The notes beneath the pieces were generated by a model. The model saw nothing but the letters and a program-made list of their open reading frames with translations, did no database searches and was not told the origin of the DNA. The translations under genes and the position numbers were made by a program. A stretch of DNA of 64,000 nucleotides, taken from NCBI RefSeq assembly GCF_001761465.1, contig NZ_CP017479.1, positions 1,798,001-1,862,000 on the forward strand, given 5' to 3'. The DNA comes from Flavobacterium gilvum (GTDB lineage: Bacteria > Bacteroidota > Bacteroidia > Flavobacteriales > Flavobacteriaceae). Below, piece after piece: positions 54,723 through 63,295 of the stretch (positions are counted from its first letter, which is position 1; every line of letters starts with the position of its first letter).

Positions 54723-55121
54723 TTAAGTGTTTTTGAGCCAATACTTCTCGACAAGAAGAACAATTGCAACTCCGATAATATAAGTCAGTAAATCAATCCA
54801 GGAGAATGAGGTTCCTATGACTATTCGCGCGATTTTTGATTGTTCCAAATGTAGCTTTTCGACAATATTAAATAATTGAAGAAATTCTACAGTGAAAGAA
54901 AAGATTAATACAAAAATTGCAACAGGCAAAACAGGCAATTTGAGAAACGATTTTATGAAACAATAAACTAGAATCACCACCAAAACATCTCCGAGATATG
55001 GTCTGATAAAACTGTCGTTCACGAAAAGTGCAATTAAAACTTCTACCAGAAAAATTAAGATGGTATAGATGAAGTAGGTTTTGTTGAATGTGAGCATTTT
55101 GGGATTTGTCGTATTATTCAT
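54723..55121 (-). CDS. DUF2809 membrane protein
   Basis: The 132-residue protein has about four membrane spans, including YLGDVLVVILVYCFIKS and FSFTVEFLQLF in the DUF2809 pattern. The start may be at M1 or at M9 (MLTFNKTYF). Function is unknown. Confidence 0.75.
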   Translation of the reverse strand: MNNTTNPKMLTFNKTYFIYTILIFLVEVLIALFVNDSFIRPYLGDVLVVILVYCFIKSFLKLPVLPVAIFVLIFSFTVEFLQLFNIVEKLHLEQSKIARIVIGTSFSWIDLLTYIIGVAIVLLVEKYWLKNT

Positions 55122-55342
55122 TAATGTTCTTGAAGTGTATAAATGTAATAAAAATCACCTGCTATTTTCTGTTTTTTCTTTAAGAATAAATGTTGTTTTT
55201 GCTAAAAAAAATCAACCATTAAAACTTGTGAGATTAAAAATATTCCTTCAAGCGAGGTGACTAAATTTTGTTTCAGCGTTAAGGTTTCAATAAAATTCAA
55301 AAGGTTGTATCTTGCGGCCTTTTAAAACAACAACAAAATATA

Positions 55343-56002
55343 ATGAAACAGCAATGTGTAATTTTTGATATGGATGGTGTAATCTGTCACACAAATCCAG
55401 ATCATGCAATAGCTTTTAAAGCATTCTTTGATAAGTATGAAATTCCTCATTCGGAGCAGGAGTTTGAAGAGCATATGTACGGAAAACATAATGGGTATAT
55501 CATGTCGCATTTTTTTAAGCGTCCAATTTCCGGTGAGGAACTTAGACAATTGGAAGATGAAAAAGAATCAATGTTTCGTGAAATTTATAAAGATAAAGTA
55601 GAAACAATTCCGCATTATTTAGAGTTTTTGGAGGAACTTAAATCACATAATTTTAAAACTGCCGTTGGGACATCTGCTCCGCGTGCGAATCTTGATTTGA
55701 TTGTAAAGGCTTTGCAAATTGAAGACAAAATGGATTCGATGATGGCAAGCGAAGATGTGAAAACGCATAAACCAAACCCCGAAGTTTATTTGAAATCGGC
55801 TGAACGTGTGGGTGTTGCTCCGTCTGACTGTGTTGTTTTTGAAGATTCTTTTTCGGGAGTTAGCGCAGCTCTTAATGCCGGAATGAAAGTTGTGGGCGTT
55901 TTGAGTTCGCACACAAAAGAACAACTGCCTCCTTGTGACTTTTACATCAACGATTACAGTGAGGTAAATGTGGAGAAGATTTTGGATTTATTGAAGAGTT
56001 AG
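55343..56002 (+). CDS. HAD-family phosphatase, beta-phosphoglucomutase-like
   Basis: The 219-residue protein has the HAD motifs: FDMDGV (nucleophile aspartate 9), GTSAPR, KPNPEVY and FEDSFSGV, with a C1-type helical cap. The substrate is probably a sugar phosphate. Confidence 0.88.
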   Translation: MKQQCVIFDMDGVICHTNPDHAIAFKAFFDKYEIPHSEQEFEEHMYGKHNGYIMSHFFKRPISGEELRQLEDEKESMFREIYKDKVETIPHYLEFLEELKSHNFKTAVGTSAPRANLDLIVKALQIEDKMDSMMASEDVKTHKPNPEVYLKSAERVGVAPSDCVVFEDSFSGVSAALNAGMKVVGVLSSHTKEQLPPCDFYINDYSEVNVEKILDLLKS

Positions 56003-56042
56003 CCCGTTTATACTTTAAGTGCCAAATTGCATAATTATTTTT

Positions 56043-56070
56043 TCTCGCAAAGGTGCAGAGACGCAAAGTA
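56043..56070. repeat. CGCAAAG-type repeat
   Basis: TCTCGCAAAGGTGCAGAGAC followed by GCAAAGTA; one half of the dispersed family. Confidence 0.5.
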
Positions 56071-56129
56071 GCAAACCATTTTTTTATTGATTTTTGAAAT
56101 TGCTGTTGTAAAGTAGTTTTGCGTGAGGG

Positions 56130-56369
56130 CAATGTCATTAAGTTAAGCGTTTTTTATGTCATTTCGACGAAGGAGAAATCGCATAACGTGAGTCACTAGT
56201 GAGATTCCTCGTGCCTCGGAATGACAAAACGATGGTTTTATATCCTTACCTTAATGACATTGCGCGTGAGGGATAGAAGCTAGCTACCAAAGTAGCGCGT
56301 ATAGCCCGACCCCGTTGTACAAAGGGGCGTATAAACGCAACAGTTGATTGGCCCCTTTGTACAACGGGG
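56130..56369. repeat. Composite inverted-repeat region
   Basis: Three nested pairs are seen. CAATGTCATTAAG (56130-56142) is inverted at 56250-56262. Inside is a degraded GTCATTCCGAGG hairpin (56158-56226). To the right CCCCGTTGTACAAAGGGGC (56310-56328) is perfectly inverted at 56351-56369. A word close to the first pair is at 33847. The whole looks like stacked REP-like elements rather than a gene. Confidence 0.75.
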
Positions 56370-56424
56370 GCACGCCCACACGAGTTTTAGCGAACTGACG
56401 AAGAAGTAAATAATTTTTAGAGAA

Positions 56425-57555
56425 CTAAACTTCTACTGGTTCTTGATTTTCTTCAATTTCATCCTCGTCCATTCCTATCCAAGAGAGGAAAAATTTATAG
56501 CCCAAAATGAGGATTACAGCGCCGAGGAATAGTCCGATGAATCCGTTGAAAATGAATCCGCCAATGGCACCAAGAAATATTACGAGCATTGGTGCTGGTG
56601 GATTGCCTCTTCCCAAGAATATGGGTTTTAGGATATTGTCGGAAATCATTGTGATACCAATCCAGATGGTTAGGAGCGTCGCTGTTGTAGTGTCGGTAAC
56701 CGAAAACATATAGATAACCACTGGAATGGCGATGGGACCAATTCCGACTTGAATAATTGCAAGAACAAGACAGATTATTGTAAAAATCCCAGCGAAAGGT
56801 ACGCCTGCCATAAAGAATCCCACGCCAACCATTAATGATTGAATTAAAGCTACGCCCAAAAATCCTTTTACCACATTGCGGATGGTGGCTACGGTGATTA
56901 AGGCGTAATGTTCGCCCTTTTTGCCTATCAATTTGATGAAAATACTTTTGGAAACTGCAGTCAGCGATTCAGAATACAACAGTAATCCCATTGCAATGAT
57001 AATGGAAAAGATGAATTGAAGGATGCCTTTTCCTATTCCGGCCAACGCCAATAATAGCCATTCGCCAACGACTTTTAATTGGTCGGAATATTTAATGATC
57101 ACTTTGGAAGCATCCACAGAGGCTGTTTGCCAAATATCTAATATGGGTTTTGTGAACGCAGGCCAGTCTTTGGTGGTTTCTCCTGGTGGCGGAATTAGAT
57201 GTCCGTTTGCCTGATAGGAAGCGGTAAAATTGTTGATTTCTTCGTATAAGGATTGGGTTACCAATATACTAGGGATTACCAGAATACTGATTAAAAGTAA
57301 GGCGAGGAAAATAGTAGCCAAAATCTTTTTGCCTCTGAAAAGTTTTACTATGGCTTCGTAAATCGGGCTCAATGCCACAGCAATAACAATCGCCCAAACG
57401 ATGATTAGAACAAAGGGTTTAAGAATGTCATAGCACCAGCCAATAAGTAAAAACAATACGCCAAGACGGATGAGGGTATCGACTATTTTTTCGAATTTCA
57501 AACTGTTGAAAGTGTAGCTGCTTTGTTTCATGCTTTGATTGTTAATAGGTGACAA
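56425..57555 (-). CDS. AI-2E family transporter (PerM/YdiK-like)
   Basis: The 376-residue protein has about eight membrane spans and the family signature regions (TVATIRNVVKGFLGVALIQSLMVG; GPIAIPVVIYMFSV; PIFLGRGNPPAPMLVIFLGAIGG). The start may be at M1 or at M9. Despite the family name the substrate is uncertain. Confidence 0.85.
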   Translation of the reverse strand: MSPINNQSMKQSSYTFNSLKFEKIVDTLIRLGVLFLLIGWCYDILKPFVLIIVWAIVIAVALSPIYEAIVKLFRGKKILATIFLALLLISILVIPSILVTQSLYEEINNFTASYQANGHLIPPPGETTKDWPAFTKPILDIWQTASVDASKVIIKYSDQLKVVGEWLLLALAGIGKGILQFIFSIIIAMGLLLYSESLTAVSKSIFIKLIGKKGEHYALITVATIRNVVKGFLGVALIQSLMVGVGFFMAGVPFAGIFTIICLVLAIIQVGIGPIAIPVVIYMFSVTDTTTATLLTIWIGITMISDNILKPIFLGRGNPPAPMLVIFLGAIGGFIFNGFIGLFLGAVILILGYKFFLSWIGMDEDEIEENQEPVEV

Positions 57556-57797
57556 TTTGATTATTATGCTAATCTAATTAAAATACGTTAATTAGCAATG
57601 GCACTTATTGATGTCTTTAGCAGAAAGTTTCCTGTTTCTTGAAATCTTTGCAGAAAAATAATTTTAAAATAATGGTTGGTTTACATACAAATTAAATTGC
57701 TGTTTCGTATTTTTACTAAATTGACATTTTGATGCAAATCAATACTTTAATGAGATGTATTCTTGGGTCGAATATTGTAAATTATAAAAATCTGTTT

Positions 57798-59024
57798 ATG
57801 AAAATAGCACTTTATACTAACGAATTCCCTCCAAATATCTATGGCGGAGCAGGAGTACATATTGATTTTTTAAGCCAAGAATTGGCCAGATTGGCACAAG
57901 TTGAGGTTCGGTGTTTTGGTGACCAAAAGGAAAATAAGGATTCCATGCATGTGGAAGGAATCAATTCCTGTTTGACAAAAATGGTCGACCCAGAAAATGA
58001 ACACATCAAAATGTATCATAATTTGAGTCGAAATGTCGAAATGGCTCAGGCTACACCAAAAGCCGATATTGTGCATTGCCATACTTGGTACACGCATTTG
58101 GCAGGTGTTTTTACAAGAGAATTGCTTCAGGTACCGTTGATATTGACAACTCACAGTCTGGAAACCCACCGCCCGTGGAAAGTAGAACAGTTGGGTAATG
58201 GTTATTTTATGTCCAGATGGATTGAAACTAATGCGTACAAATCTGCGGATGGCGTGATTGCCGTAAGCGAACAAATGAAAGTTGATGTGGTCGAAGCTTA
58301 TGGTGTTGATCCCAAAAAAGTGACTGTAATACATAACGGAATTGATCCCGAATTTTATAAACCAACTTTTGACGATAATTTACTGAGAGAGTACGGAATC
58401 GATCCGAGTATTCCGTTTGTGCTTTTTGTGGGAAGGATTACGCGTCAAAAAGGGATTTCGCAATTGATAGAAGCCTGTCAGTATTTTAATGAAGATTGTC
58501 AGATAGTGCTTTGCGCAGGTGCGCCCGATACCGAAGAAATTGCCAAAGAAACAGCAACGTTGATCGACGAACTGAAAGCAAAAAGAAAAGGGGTAATCTT
58601 AATTTCTGAAATGTTGCCACGCGAAAAAGTGAAAGTGTTGTACAGCCATGCAAGGGTTTTTGCCTGTCCTTCGTTATACGAACCTTTTGGAATCATCAAT
58701 CTCGAGGCGATGTCTTGTGAAACGCCGGTTGTTGGTAGTCATGTTGGTGGTATTCCAGAGATTATTGTTGAAGGTGAAACCGGATATTTGATTCCGCTGG
58801 AAAGCGTTTCGAGAACTAATTTCAATCCGCTTAACCCGACAGCTTTCCAAAAAGATTTTGCGGCTAAAGTAAATGCTTTGTTGGAAAATGAGGAATTGGC
58901 AACCAAGATGGGGAAAGCTGGGCGCGTACGTGTTTTAGAGAAATTCAGTTGGGAATCCATTGCCAAAACGACCTACAATTATTATCAGGAAGTTATAGCC
59001 AGATTCGAGAAAGAGACAGCTTAG
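57798..59024 (+). CDS. Glycogen synthase, GT4 type
   Basis: From ATG 57798 (MKIALYTNEFPPNIYGGAG) the protein has 408 residues; the frame is open 23 codons upstream. It shows HCHTWYTHLAG, HSLETHRPWK, the nucleotide-binding FVGRITRQKG and the E-x7-E motif in EPFGIINLE. The closest match by these motifs is the actinobacterial-type glycogen synthase of GT family 4, not the GT5 GlgA. No glgB or glgC is present nearby. Confidence 0.85.
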   Translation: MKIALYTNEFPPNIYGGAGVHIDFLSQELARLAQVEVRCFGDQKENKDSMHVEGINSCLTKMVDPENEHIKMYHNLSRNVEMAQATPKADIVHCHTWYTHLAGVFTRELLQVPLILTTHSLETHRPWKVEQLGNGYFMSRWIETNAYKSADGVIAVSEQMKVDVVEAYGVDPKKVTVIHNGIDPEFYKPTFDDNLLREYGIDPSIPFVLFVGRITRQKGISQLIEACQYFNEDCQIVLCAGAPDTEEIAKETATLIDELKAKRKGVILISEMLPREKVKVLYSHARVFACPSLYEPFGIINLEAMSCETPVVGSHVGGIPEIIVEGETGYLIPLESVSRTNFNPLNPTAFQKDFAAKVNALLENEELATKMGKAGRVRVLEKFSWESIAKTTYNYYQEVIARFEKETA

Positions 59025-59063
59025 ATAATGTGATAATTAGGTAATTTGAAAATTAGATAATTA

Positions 59064-59146
59064 ACCGCAAGGTTCGCAAGGCAGGCGCAATGAACGCAAA
59101 GCTTTGTGAACTTTGCGGTTTTTCTTTGTGAACTTTGCTGTTAAAT
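59064..59146. repeat. CGCAAAG-type inverted repeat
   Basis: TTAACCGCAAGGTTCGCAAGG on the left and GAACTTTGCGGTTTTTC plus a further TTTGTGAACTTTGC on the right form a long imperfect palindrome. Confidence 0.65.
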
Positions 59147-59220
59147 TCGGCCTCGGATGTCAAATTTTTATAACAAAATAAATCTGCTAATTCTATTTTT
59201 TAATTTTTCATAAACTTTCA

Positions 59221-59250
59221 TTTCGTTATATTTGCAAAAGTATAACGAAA
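59221..59250 (+). promoter_or_regulatory. ModE-type operator and promoter
   Basis: TTTCGTTATA and TATAACGAAA form a perfect 10-bp inverted repeat around a 10-base spacer. It fits the known ModE box (TCGTTATAT...TATAACGA). The -7 promoter box TATATTTG (59227-59234) lies inside it, so binding would block RNA polymerase. It is 11 bases before the modE-like start, giving autoregulation of the Mo-cofactor operon. Confidence 0.85.
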
Positions 59251-59260
59251 AACACCGACT

Positions 59261-59590
59261 TTGAAGATTAAAAGCAAAATTTGGATTGAAACCGAAGACG
59301 GAATTCTAATCAGCGAAGGACGCATTCAATTGTTAAAGAAGATTGAGTCCACGGGTTCGCTCAATAAAGCCGCCAAGGAAATGAATATTTCGTACCAAAA
59401 GGCATGGAAATTGATAGACGCTTCCAATAAAGTTTCGAAAGAGCCTTTAGTAGCAACTCAAGTTGGCGGGAATAAAGGAGGAGGAACTGTTGTGACTCCG
59501 TATGGTAAATCACTTATTGAATCTTTTGAAAAAATTAATGTTGCTTGTTGGGAATTTTTGGATGCCCAACTCGAGAAACATTCTTTATAA
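59261..59590 (+). CDS. ModE-like molybdate-responsive regulator
   Basis: The 109-residue protein starts at TTG 59261, the only plausible start. It has the LysR/ModE-type winged helix (EDGILISEGRIQLLKKIESTGSLNKAAKEMNISYQKAWKLID) but lacks the C-terminal molybdate-binding TOBE domains of full ModE. It overlies its own palindromic operator and heads the mob/moa operon. Because it lacks TOBE domains, how it senses molybdate is unknown. Confidence 0.85.
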   Translation: MKIKSKIWIETEDGILISEGRIQLLKKIESTGSLNKAAKEMNISYQKAWKLIDASNKVSKEPLVATQVGGNKGGGTVVTPYGKSLIESFEKINVACWEFLDAQLEKHSL

Positions 59591-59592
59591 AA

Positions 59593-60162
59593 ATGGAAAA
59601 TAAAATAACAGCAATACTTTTGGCTGGCGGGAAGAGCCAACGTATGGGGACAGATAAAGGCTTGTTGGATTTGAATGGAAAAACATTTATCCAGCATGTT
59701 TGCGATGCACTGAGACCAATCGTTGGGTCCAATATTTTAATTGTTTCTGCCAATAATAAGTATGATGATTTAGGTTTTCTCAGAGTCGAAGATATAATTG
59801 AAAACAAAGGTCCGGTTGGCGGACTCTACACCGGCCTGAAACAATCAAAAACAAAAGTAAATCTTGTTTTGAGTGTTGATGTTCCGTTGGTAACAACAGA
59901 ATTGTTGGAATGGTTGCTGAAAAATCACGATGAAACTTTTATGGTTACACAAACAAAAAACGGAGACAAAACCAGTCCGCTCATAGGGGTTTACGACCGC
60001 TCGATGCAAACTGTTTTTGGAGAACATCTGTACGGAGATCAGCTTAAATTGCGCCGGGTGATTGAGGAGGTTAGACACCAAACGATTGAAATTCCTGCAG
60101 CATGGAGCAATCAAGTGCAGAATATAAACACAAAAGAAGAATATCAAAATTTAATTAAATGA
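59593..60162 (+). CDS. mobA: Molybdenum cofactor guanylyltransferase MobA
   Basis: From ATG 59593 the product has 189 residues with the nucleotidyltransferase signature LLAGGKSQRMGTDKGLL, the SVDVPLV metal motif and NINTKEEY near the end. It attaches GMP to molybdopterin. The start is two bases after the upstream stop; its stop overlaps moaD by four bases. Confidence 0.92.
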   Translation: MENKITAILLAGGKSQRMGTDKGLLDLNGKTFIQHVCDALRPIVGSNILIVSANNKYDDLGFLRVEDIIENKGPVGGLYTGLKQSKTKVNLVLSVDVPLVTTELLEWLLKNHDETFMVTQTKNGDKTSPLIGVYDRSMQTVFGEHLYGDQLKLRRVIEEVRHQTIEIPAAWSNQVQNINTKEEYQNLIK

Positions 60163-60401
60163 CCATAACGCTAAAATATTTTGGTTTACTCGCTGATATA
60201 ACGCAATTAAAAGAGGAACAATTCACTTTTGATGAAGAGGCCATTTCAGTCTCGGCATTAAAATCGAAAATAGAAAGCAGTTACCAAAACATTCAAAACA
60301 CAAGCTACACCATTGCAGTTAACCAAACGATGAGCGATTTGCAGACTACAATAAAAGACAAGGATGTGATTGCTTTTTTGCCGCCTTTTGCGGGAGGGTA
60401 A
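60159..60401 (+). CDS. moaD: Molybdopterin synthase sulfur carrier subunit MoaD
   Basis: The 80-residue ubiquitin-like protein ends PPFAGG; the terminal diglycine is the site of adenylation and thiocarboxylation. It is translationally coupled to mobA (ATGA overlap). Confidence 0.93.
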   Translation: MTITLKYFGLLADITQLKEEQFTFDEEAISVSALKSKIESSYQNIQNTSYTIAVNQTMSDLQTTIKDKDVIAFLPPFAGG

Positions 60402-60453
60402 AGATTTTAGATAGCAGATTTTAGAATTTAGATTTCAGATAAAAAAACTTAAA

Positions 60454-60476
60454 TGACCTTATATGTCTTATATGGT
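60454..60476 (-). repeat. CTTATATGG-type repeat
   Basis: TGACCTTATATGTCTTATAT and three more bases match the copy at 16659-16681 closely, in the moaD-moeB spacer. Confidence 0.65.
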
Positions 60477-60520
60477 TGTAAAGCAATAATTAATTTGTTT
60501 AAGAATTGTAGAAGTACAAA

Positions 60521-61588
60521 ATGATAAAGAACAAACGATATATCAGACAAATGATTCTCCCGGAAATTGGAGAAACGGGTCAGCAAAAATTACTGGACGC
60601 TCGTGTCTTGGTAATTGGTGCGGGCGGTTTGGGCTGTCCGGTTCTCCAAAATCTGGCTTCTGCCGGAGTTGGCAATATAGGAATTGTGGATGGTGATGTT
60701 GTGGACGAAACCAATTTGCACAGGCAATTATTGTACACCTTAAAAGATTGTGGTAACAGCAAAGCCGAAACGGCGGAAAAGGCGATTTTGGAATTGAATC
60801 CCGAGATTAATGTTAGTATTTTTTCAGAGTTTTTTACAGCTCAAAATGCTTCAAAAATAGTGGAGGAATATCAAATAATTGTCGATTGTACAGATGCGAT
60901 TGCTGTTCGTTATCTGATTAATGATGTGGCTGTCGCCAAAAGAATTCCGATGGTGTATGCTTCGATTCATAAATTTGAAGGACAGGTTTCGGTATTTAAT
61001 TATAAAAATGGGCCAAGTTATCGTTGCTTATTTCCGGAACAGGAAAGTTTGAGTATTGTTCCAAATTGTGCTGAATCTGGAGTTTTGGGTGTTTTGCCAA
61101 ATACTTTGGGAACATTCCAAGCCACCGAAGTGCTCAAAATAATATTAGGAATTGGAACGGTTTTATCGGGGAAATTATTGATTTATGATGCCCTGAATTT
61201 CCAAACACAAATCATTGATTTTCCCAAGAATCCAAGAATGATTGAAAAAGGAATCATAAATGGAACGCAAATTTTAAACAGAAAAAAAAGAAATGAAGAT
61301 TTAACTCCCGAAGCTTTTTTTGAAAAATGCGAACAACAAGGAGTTATAGTTATTGACGTTCGAGAATTGGAAGAAACACCCGAGTTTAAGGGGGAAAATG
61401 TTGTTCGGATTCCTTTGGGACAATTGGAAGAATACAGTAAAAAACTAAATAAAAATCAGGAAATCGTTTTGTTTTGTCAAACGGGAATGCGCAGTCAAAC
61501 CGCTTTGAATTATTTGGTAAAATCAGGGTTTGTAGGCGTTTTTCATTTGGGAAAAGGCATTGAATCTTTGGAAAACCAAATTCAATAG
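60521..61588 (+). CDS. moeB: MoeB-rhodanese fusion (MoeZ-like)
   Basis: The 355-residue protein has an E1-like adenylating domain (GAGGLGCPVLQNLASAGVGN; DETNLHRQLLYT; VDCTDAIAVRYLIND) and a C-terminal rhodanese domain whose active loop is FCQTGMRS. It activates MoaD and probably supplies the sulfur. The usual MoeB zinc site looks lost: the first CxxC is GPSYRC and the second pair is missing. Confidence 0.92.
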   Translation: MIKNKRYIRQMILPEIGETGQQKLLDARVLVIGAGGLGCPVLQNLASAGVGNIGIVDGDVVDETNLHRQLLYTLKDCGNSKAETAEKAILELNPEINVSIFSEFFTAQNASKIVEEYQIIVDCTDAIAVRYLINDVAVAKRIPMVYASIHKFEGQVSVFNYKNGPSYRCLFPEQESLSIVPNCAESGVLGVLPNTLGTFQATEVLKIILGIGTVLSGKLLIYDALNFQTQIIDFPKNPRMIEKGIINGTQILNRKKRNEDLTPEAFFEKCEQQGVIVIDVRELEETPEFKGENVVRIPLGQLEEYSKKLNKNQEIVLFCQTGMRSQTALNYLVKSGFVGVFHLGKGIESLENQIQ

Positions 61589-61744
61589 CAATAAGTCAAT
61601 ATCAATGACAATATCAATTTCAATAAAAAATAGCAAGTTTAAAATAAACCAAAGATTACATAGATTAAGAAGATTTTTTCTTTTAGATAATTTCAAATAA
61701 GAAATCTGCGTGAATCTGCGAAATCTGTGTGAAAAATAAATAAT

Positions 61745-62191
61745 ATGTCAACAGATAAACCAAAGAAAAGCTCCTTTATTCAGGGACAGATAACCTCCGA
61801 GTTCATTGGGAATTCAATTGCCAAGCACCAAAGTAAAACCACGATTGGCGCTCATAACATTTTTTTGGGTCAGGTTCGTGCCGACGTGATTGACGGAAAA
61901 ACAGTTGCCGCAATTGAATATTCTGCCTACGAAGAAATGGCAGAGCAAACATTTTATGAAATCAGAGAATCGGCTTTCGCCAAATATGAACTTTCGTGCC
62001 TGCATATTTATCACAGTTTGGGAATGGTGAAAACAGGCGAAATTTGTTTGTTTGTATTCGTTTCTGCACCAAGACGAAAAGTGGTGTATGAAGCTTTGGA
62101 GTTTTTGGTGGAAGAAATAAAAGAAAAAACAGCCATCTTCGGAAAAGAAATTTTTGAAGACGAAAGTTATGTTTGGAAGCAGAATTCTTGA
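61745..62191 (+). CDS. moaE: Molybdopterin synthase catalytic subunit MoaE
   Basis: The 148-residue protein has the MoaE motifs GAHNIFLGQVRAD, IEYSAYEEMAEQ, HSLGMVKTGE and VSAPRRKVVYEALEFLVEEIKEKTAIFGKE with the catalytic lysines. It transfers sulfur from MoaD to precursor Z. Confidence 0.95.
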   Translation: MSTDKPKKSSFIQGQITSEFIGNSIAKHQSKTTIGAHNIFLGQVRADVIDGKTVAAIEYSAYEEMAEQTFYEIRESAFAKYELSCLHIYHSLGMVKTGEICLFVFVSAPRRKVVYEALEFLVEEIKEKTAIFGKEIFEDESYVWKQNS

Positions 62192-62199
62192 TTTGATTA

Positions 62200-62355
62200 T
62201 TACACAGAGTCACACAGAGAATTCGCAGAGATTCTCAGAGACAAAAAATTTATGCAATTAAAAGTTATGTAAAGCAACAGGCAGAATTCATGGAGGAACA
62301 TTGAGGGGAAAAAATCTCTGCGAATCACTGTGCCTCCTCTGTGAATCTCTGCGAA
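62200..62355. repeat. CACAGAG/CTCTGTG inverted repeats
   Basis: CACAGAGTCACACAGAGAAT and GCAGAGATTCTCAGAG on the left are answered by TCTCTGCGAATCACTGTGCC and CTCTGTGAATCTCTGCG on the right, filling the moaE-moaCB spacer. Confidence 0.65.
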
Positions 62356-62380
62356 AAAAAATAATAAATAAAGCTAACAA

Positions 62381-63295
62381 ATGGTAGATATCACGCATAA
62401 AATTATAACACAACGTACTGCAACAGCTCAGGCAATTGTAAAAGTAGGTTCAGTAGAAACGATGAAGGCTATTTTGAACAAAACCGTTCCAAAAGGCGAT
62501 GTATTGGAGGTAGCTCGAACAGCAGGTTTATTTGCGGTAAAAAATACCTCGAACTCGATTCCGGACTGTCATCCTATGCCGATTGAATTCACCGGAATTG
62601 AATATGAATTTTTGGATGATTCGGTGGTGATAAAAGTAACTGTCAAAGCAATTTACCGCACAGGCGTCGAGGTCGAAGCTATGCACGGTGCATCAATCGT
62701 TGCATTGACGATGTACGATATGCTAAAGCCTATCGATAAACAAGTTGAAATTTCGACCATAAAATTACTTCATAAAAAAGGAGGAAAATCAGATTATGGA
62801 GTGAAGGAAAATCTAGATTTATCGGTTGCAGTAATCGTTTGTTCGGATAGTGTGGCAAGTGGAAAAAAAGAAGACCGAGCCGGAAAAGTAATTTCGGAAA
62901 AAGTCAAAAAAATGGGATTGAGCGTTTCAAATTATACCGTAATTCCGGATGAAGTAAAGGATATTCAGGAAACGATAAATAAACTATGTATTGCCAATAA
63001 AGATTTGGTTATTCTCACTGGTGGAACGGGTTTGTCTAATCGTGATGTAACACCCGAAGCCATTATCCCAATGCTCGACCGACGCATTCCGGGGATAGAG
63101 GAAGCCATTCGTTCCTACGGGCAGGACCGAACACCTTATGCAATGCTTTCCCGTAGCGTGGTGGGTTTCAAAGGCGACACTTTGATTATGGCTTTGCCGG
63201 GTTCTACAGCTGGTGCGAGCGAATCGATGGATGCTGTATTTCCATCAGTATTGCATTTGTTTAAAATATTAAATGGTTTCAACCATGGAAAATAA
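62381..63295 (+). CDS. moaCB: Bifunctional MoaC-MogA/MoaB protein
   Basis: The 304-residue fusion has MoaC first (about 1-145; SIPDCHPMPIEFT, GVEVEAMHGASIVALTMYDM, HKKGGKSDYG) and a MoaB/Mog domain second (about 150-304; CSDSVASGKKEDRAGKVI, LTGGTGLSNRDVTPEA, ALPGSTAGASES). It combines cyclic pyranopterin formation with molybdopterin adenylylation. Its 3' end overlaps moaA by 11 bases. Confidence 0.93.
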   Translation: MVDITHKIITQRTATAQAIVKVGSVETMKAILNKTVPKGDVLEVARTAGLFAVKNTSNSIPDCHPMPIEFTGIEYEFLDDSVVIKVTVKAIYRTGVEVEAMHGASIVALTMYDMLKPIDKQVEISTIKLLHKKGGKSDYGVKENLDLSVAVIVCSDSVASGKKEDRAGKVISEKVKKMGLSVSNYTVIPDEVKDIQETINKLCIANKDLVILTGGTGLSNRDVTPEAIIPMLDRRIPGIEEAIRSYGQDRTPYAMLSRSVVGFKGDTLIMALPGSTAGASESMDAVFPSVLHLFKILNGFNHGK

